In this document: one piece after another, positions 60,701 to 64,000 of the stretch
Position numbering within the stretch: position 1 is the stretch's first letter
How the letters are laid out: every line of letters starts with the position of its first letter
NCBI GenBank assembly: GCA_946699565.1
Contig: CAMPDW010000002.1
Coordinates: 117,245-181,244, forward strand
Source: an uncultured Commensalibacter sp.
GTDB taxonomy: Bacteria > Pseudomonadota > Alphaproteobacteria > Acetobacterales > Acetobacteraceae
Direction: 5' to 3'
Length of the DNA: 64,000 nucleotides
Position numbers and translations under genes: made by a program
Notes under the pieces: generated by a model
Database searches by the model: none
What the model saw: the letters and a program-made list of their open reading frames with translations, nothing else
Told to the model about the DNA's origin: nothing

Positions 60701-61878
60701 CTGGATGTGTTTTTATCAACAACCATGGTATTCCTGATCCAAGGACCGACATTATTATCAATCGCCAACGTTGGAATTTCTTTTAAACCAAGCTCTTCTA
60801 ACGTGTCTAAAATAGCCTCTGTAATTTCGATACCAGCCTCGGCATAAATTTCACCTGTCTGTTCATTTACAAGATCATGAGCAAAATAGCGACCTAAAAG
60901 ATCTTCTCTTTTTACTAAAACATTTTTTGTTTTTTCAGCAATCTTACGAACAAGACGTGCTGTTAATTTAACATTTGCCTCAACAACAATCTTACCTGTA
61001 TCAGCATCGACTAAAGGTGATAAAAGCTTTAAATTGCGAAAAGCCTCAGGTTCAAAAACACGAGACCACCCTTCAGCAACTTTACTAAAAACGACAGTAT
61101 TATAAAAGTAAGATAGAATTTCATCATCATCCATTCCATGAATTGGAACAGAATCAACATCACCACCTTCTACTATTTTTGCTTCACGCAAAGTAATTGA
61201 GTTTGCACCTTCCAGCGCATACAAAAAAGTAGTAACAGGAATTTTTCGTTTTCGATCAATTCGAATATAAATAAGATCTTTGCTGTCGAATTCAAAATCT
61301 AACCAAGAACCACGATAGGGAATAATTCTTGCTGTAAACAAGAATTTACCAGATGAATGCGTTTTACCACCATCATGGTCAAAAAATACACCTGGACTGC
61401 GGTGCATTTGAGATACGATAACACGTTCAGTTCCATTAATGATAAAAGTACCATTTTCTGTCATTAAAGGCATATCACCCATATAAACAGGCTGCTCTTT
61501 AATATCACGAATAGAACGAGAACCCGTATCTTCATCAATATCCCAAACAATCAAACGAAGAATAACCTTTAAAGGGGCAGCATAAGTTAAACCCCGCTGA
61601 AGACATTCTTCAACATCATATTTTGGTTCTTCAAATTCATAATTTACAAATTCAAGACGACCGTTCCCTGCAAAATCGCTGATTGGGAAAATAGACCGGA
61701 ATACCTCCTCCAAACCAGTTAATGAACGATTTTCCGGCTTTACATCTCGTTGTAAAAAAGCCTCATAACTTGCCCGTTGCACATCAATTAAATTTGGCAT
61801 CGGAGCAATTTCAGGAATCCGTCCAAAATTTTTACGAATGCGCTTGCACCCAGTGAACGATTTGCTTACCGCGTTCAT
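57706..61878 (-). CDS. rpoB: RNA polymerase beta subunit
   Basis: Catalytic pincer subunit and rifampicin target. The rifampicin pocket reads [31 protein letters not shown], with no obvious resistance change (S, Q, D, H, R and S at the usual positions). [20 protein letters not shown] and the C-terminal [19 protein letters not shown] are intact. The 1390 residues are normal for alphaproteobacteria. A 241-base gap with two strong hairpins separates it from rplL. Confidence 0.98.
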   Translation of the reverse strand: MNAVSKSFTGCKRIRKNFGRIPEIAPMPNLIDVQRASYEAFLQRDVKPENRSLTGLEEVFRSIFPISDFAGNGRLEFVNYEFEEPKYDVEECLQRGLTYAAPLKVILRLIVWDIDEDTGSRSIRDIKEQPVYMGDMPLMTENGTFIINGTERVIVSQMHRSPGVFFDHDGGKTHSSGKFLFTARIIPYRGSWLDFEFDSKDLIYIRIDRKRKIPVTTFLYALEGANSITLREAKIVEGGDVDSVPIHGMDDDEILSYFYNTVVFSKVAEGWSRVFEPEAFRNLKLLSPLVDADTGKIVVEANVKLTARLVRKIAEKTKNVLVKREDLLGRYFAHDLVNEQTGEIYAEAGIEITEAILDTLEELGLKEIPTLAIDNNVGPWIRNTMVVDKNTSRDDALVDIYRVMRPGEPPTAETAEALFYGLFFDPDRYDLSAVGRVKMNMRLGVEGDDTIRTLRKVDILRTIKIMCELKDGQGSVDDIDNLGNRRVRSVGELMENQYRLGLLRMERAIRERMSSIDIDTVMPHDLINAKPAVAAVREFFGSSQLSQFMDQTNPLSEVTHKRRLSALGPGGLTRERAGFEVRDVHPTHYGRICPIETPEGPNIGLINSLATYAKVNKYGFIETPYRLVKNGQLQGGWKYLSAMEEEKLIVAQADAKQDSQGYLTGDLVSVRQNGDFQLVKPEEVTACDVSPKQLVSVAAALIPFLENDDANRALMGSNMQRQAVPLIRSDAPLVGTGMEASVARDSGATIVARRGGIIDQIDGARIVVRATDENGSTQGVDIYRLRKYTRSNQSTCINQRPLVYVGDHIKAGDIIADGPSTELGELALGRNVLVAFMPWNGYNFEDSILISERIARDDVFTSIHIEEFEVMARDTKLGQEEITRDIPNVGEEALRNLDEAGIVYIGAEVNPGDILVGKITPKGESPMTPEEKLLRSIFGEKASDVRDTSLKLPPGTSGTVVDVRVFSRRGIDKDERAMAIERAEIERLSKDRDDEMAIQERAFYNRLKENLLGQTAGAGFKGIRSGTDLTEKVLSEYPRGTWRHIIVANDSVMANIEQIKRDFDREVSNIQARFNNKVDKIQRGDELPPGVMKMVKVFIAVKRKLQPGDKMAGRHGNKGVVSRVVPVEDMPFLEDGTPVDLVLNPLGVPSRMNVGQILETHLGWACANLGRQVSQIVDQYMKTGEKKQELLNRLKLIYGEKTFNEKIATLSETELLDFCNDLRKGVSIMTPVFDGASIPDIENMLKEAGLNPSAQSTLIDGRTGDPFERQVTVGYIYMLKLHHLVDDKIHARSIGPYSLVTQQPLGGKAQFGGQRFGEMEVWALEAYGAAYTLQEMLTVKSDDVSGRTKVYEAIVKDQDDFEAGIPESFNVLVKELKSLGLNVELEQNAE

Positions 61879-62037
61879 CGTATATTGTGCCCTATCGCCT
61901 ATGTCCGGATAGATAAAAAACTATCAGGATAATTATAAACTCATGATCCCATACAAGATCACACTACCTATCCCTTAATATATAAGGGGAAATCTATTTT
62001 ACAATCGTTAAAATTACTTTCCTTTTAACGACCAAGC

Positions 62038-62107
62038 AGGCGGAACCCACTACTAAGGTTTCCGCCTTACCTTTTCAATCTAACAGTGAGCAAATATATT
62101 CACTGTT
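62038..62107 (-). promoter_or_regulatory. Two hairpins in the rplL-rpoB gap (possible attenuator or processing site)
   Basis: The first is an 8-bp stem AACAGTGA / TCACTGTT (62082-62089 with 62100-62107). The second is a stronger GC-rich one, AGGCGGAA / TTCCGCCT (62038-62045 with 62060-62067), extendable by two pairs past a bulge. Neither has a T tract. In E. coli this gap holds a partial terminator and an RNase III site, which suggests the same kind of control here. Confidence 0.5.
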
Positions 62108-62119
62108 CGCTTCAGATTC

Positions 62120-62494
62120 TTATTTAATTTCGACTGAAGCACCTTGTTCTTCAAGAGTTTTCTTAATCTTTTCAGCTTCATCCTTGCTTACGCCTTCTTT
62201 AAGCGTCTTAGGAGCACCTTCAACTAGATCTTTAGCTTCTTTCAAACCAAGACCTGTAATGGTGCGAACTTCTTTAATAACGTTAATTTTCTTATCGCCA
62301 GATTTAGCAAGAATTACGTCAAATTCTGTTTTTTCTTCAACTGGAGCAACCCCACCAACAGCTGGAGCAGCAGCAACAGCAACTGGAGTAGCCGCAGAAA
62401 CACCCCATTTCTCCTCTAACATTTTAGAAAGCTCAGCAGCTTCTAATACGGTTAAAGCAGATAATTCATCAACAAGTTTAGCTAGATCAGCCAT
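62120..62494 (-). CDS. rplL: 50S ribosomal protein L7/L12
   Basis: Multicopy stalk protein that recruits translation GTPases. The N-terminal dimer domain ([20 protein letters not shown]) is joined by an Ala/Pro/Val hinge to the C-terminal [39 protein letters not shown] is the factor-binding helix. The 124 residues are normal. It follows rplJ by 88 bases. Confidence 0.98.
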   Translation of the reverse strand: MADLAKLVDELSALTVLEAAELSKMLEEKWGVSAATPVAVAAAPAVGGVAPVEEKTEFDVILAKSGDKKINVIKEVRTITGLGLKEAKDLVEGAPKTLKEGVSKDEAEKIKKTLEEQGASVEIK

Positions 62495-62582
62495 TTATAT
62501 TCTTCCTAATTTATATACTAATAAGTGATTTAAAATAAGTCCACTAAATTATTCAGTAACTTTTTAAAAACTTAATCTTCAA

Positions 62583-63107
62583 TTAAGCCGCTTGTGCATC
62601 ACCTTTGTCCGCATAAGCACCAAAAACCCGTGTCAATTGCCCAGCAGGAGCCTGTAATACACCAGCAATACGTGTAGCAGGTGTAGAAATAAGCCCAACT
62701 AATTGTGCCCGAAGTATATCCAAAGATGGAAGCTCTGCAAGGGCTTTAACTTGATTTAAATCAAGCATTTGCCCGCTGAGCGCTCCACCAAGCACAACAA
62801 GTTTATCATTGGTTTTGGCGAACTCGACGGCCACTTTCGCAACAGCAACTGGATCTTCTGCCCAAGCAAGGGCTGTTGGTCCAGTTAACATTTGCGTAAT
62901 ACCTTCGAATGGGGTGCCTTTTGCAGCAAGGATAACCAAGCGGTTTTTCCCAACTTTATAAGTTACTCCAGCAGCACGCATACGACGACGCAAATCTGTT
63001 ACATCAGCAACCGTTAATCCCGCATTACGCGTTACAACGACCATTGATGTATTTGCGAAAACAGATGCCATGGAAGCAACAAAAGCTTGTTTTTCCGTGC
63101 GGTTCAA
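62583..63107 (-). CDS. rplJ: 50S ribosomal protein L10 (TTG start)
   Basis: Stalk base that anchors L7/L12 and represses its own operon in E. coli. The start is TTG at 63107, with GGAG 7 bases upstream; the ATG at 63120 is out of frame. RTEKQAFVASMASVFANTSMVVVTRN and YKVGKNRLVILAAKGTPFEG are conserved. The 174 residues are normal. It is preceded by a 273-base leader with conserved GC-rich segments. Confidence 0.97.
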   Translation of the reverse strand: MNRTEKQAFVASMASVFANTSMVVVTRNAGLTVADVTDLRRRMRAAGVTYKVGKNRLVILAAKGTPFEGITQMLTGPTALAWAEDPVAVAKVAVEFAKTNDKLVVLGGALSGQMLDLNQVKALAELPSLDILRAQLVGLISTPATRIAGVLQAPAGQLTRVFGAYADKGDAQAA

Positions 63108-63380
63108 ATCCCGTCTCCATTTTGATCAGTTTAACTCACAAACTGTTCAGGTTGCCATTTAGATCAATAAATAAATTTATCAATCCGGTTCGCCTGTCCT
63201 AAACGGATTCACCAGTATATAAATAATTTTTCAATCTATATTACCAGTCCCGTCTTCCATCCGCGGCTTTACACAAACCTTTAAAATTTTTAATTACGTA
63301 CGGTCTTGGACAGGGTCGGGACACTTTCAATGCCCCAATATATTGCCCCTCAATTATGAAGAAACAATAAAACTCTTTAA
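63108..63380 (-). promoter_or_regulatory. Putative L10 leader region upstream of rplJ
   Basis: The 273-base gap between rplA and rplJ is more GC-rich than other gaps and contains several runs that look structured (GTGTCCCGACCCTGTCC, GCCGCGGATGGAAGACGGG, GAATCCGTTTAGGACAGGCG on the minus strand). In bacteria, L10-L12 binds an RNA leader here to repress the operon. That role is inferred from position and base composition; I did not build a structure. Confidence 0.5.
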
Positions 63381-64000
63381 TCAACCAGCATTGACGCTAG
63401 CAATATCCACTTCAATTCCAGGCCCCATTGTTGAAGAAAGACAAATCTTTTTCATATAAGTTCCCTTAACGCCAGTTGGACGTGCTTTTTGAACAGTATC
63501 AACAAAAGCCTGGATATTTTCAAGAAGATTTTCATTACTAAAAGATGCCTTACCCACACCAGCGTGAATAACACCACCCTTTTCCGCACGATATTCAACC
63601 TGACCTGACTTGGCAGCTGTTACAGCAGATTTAACATCCACTGTAACCGTTCCCAGTTTTGGATTAGGCATTAAACCACGTGGACCAAGAATCTTACCAA
63701 GACGTCCAACCAAAGCCATCATATCAGGAGTTGCAATACAACGGTCAAAATCAACCTGACCTGCCTGTACTTTTTCCGCAAGATCTTCATCACCAACAAT
63801 ATCTGCACCAGCTACTTTAGCTTCTTCGGCTCTTTCACCACGTGCAAAAACGGCAACACGCAAGGTCTTACCCGTACCATGAGGTAATGACATTAAACCG
63901 CGAACCATTTGATCTGCATAACGAGGATCAACACTCAGATTAATAGCAATTTCAACTGTTTCGTCAAATTTAGCCTTCGCATTATCACGAATCAATGCAA
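63381..64000 (-). CDS. rplA: 50S ribosomal protein L1, start outside window
   Basis: Stalk protein at the E site, which represses its own operon in E. coli. The visible 204+ residues run from [17 protein letters not shown] to [27 protein letters not shown] and [15 protein letters not shown] are signatures. About 25 N-terminal codons lie beyond the right edge, since the family is about 230 residues. It leads into the 273-base L10 leader. Confidence 0.97.
   Translation of the reverse strand, partial: ALIRDNAKAKFDETVEIAINLSVDPRYADQMVRGLMSLPHGTGKTLRVAVFARGERAEEAKVAGADIVGDEDLAEKVQAGQVDFDRCIATPDMMALVGRLGKILGPRGLMPNPKLGTVTVDVKSAVTAAKSGQVEYRAEKGGVIHAGVGKASFSNENLLENIQAFVDTVQKARPTGVKGTYMKKICLSSTMGPGIEVDIASVNAG

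Overview
This window is a core-chromosome segment of an AT-rich alphaproteobacterium. The ribosomal, RNA polymerase and EF-Tu genes, a CcrM-type GANTC methylase beside rnhB, and the EnvC/CtpA/RppH cluster all have alphaproteobacterial, acetic-acid-bacterium character. The strong A+T bias and several decayed loci suggest a host-associated member of the Acetobacteraceae, such as Commensalibacter or a relative. That placement is inference from protein character and base composition; no 16S gene is present.

Layout, left half. The 3' part of carB enters the window and ends at a clear terminator. A decayed minus-strand gene follows, then greA and a threonine ammonia-lyase. Next come a wrecked MFS transporter gene, msrB (minus) and gpmI. 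The envC-like gene, ctpA and rppH form a plus-strand cluster for envelope maintenance and RNA turnover. They converge on a minus-strand set made of an ABC exporter, an EmrA adaptor, an EmrB transporter and, further upstream, a CCA-adding enzyme. From about 18.7 to 23.4 kb lies a four-gene MoxR / DUF58 / DUF4159 / large membrane protein operon. It is destroyed by frameshifts, stops and one internal deletion, but still readable. Then come an intact secreted ankyrin-type protein, ccrM and rnhB, two small amphipathic-helix proteins, and a complete MdtABC-type RND efflux operon with its outer-membrane lipoprotein channel.

Layout, right half. From 36.5 kb to the end, every gene except one small membrane protein (DUF1328-like, 59 aa) is on the minus strand and belongs to gene expression. 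In transcription order these are rplA (partial), rplJ, rplL, rpoB, rpoC, rpsL, rpsG, tuf, the S10 and spc ribosomal clusters through secY and adk, then rpsM, rpsK, rpoA and rplQ, ending at a strong terminator. The order is the standard bacterial one except that fusA is missing between rpsG and tuf. Terminator-like hairpins lie inside this block, after tuf, between rplE and rpsN, between rplO and secY, and after adk, so the superoperon is probably split or attenuated at those points.

I found no tRNA or rRNA gene, CRISPR array, insertion sequence, prophage or attachment site, and no convincing undescribed defence or mobile system. The most notable observations are the readable ruin of the MoxR operon, the missing fusA, the hairpins inside the ribosomal cluster, a GIG in place of the GRG motif in RNase HII, and short patches with GC-rich third codon positions inside otherwise AT-rich ribosomal genes.
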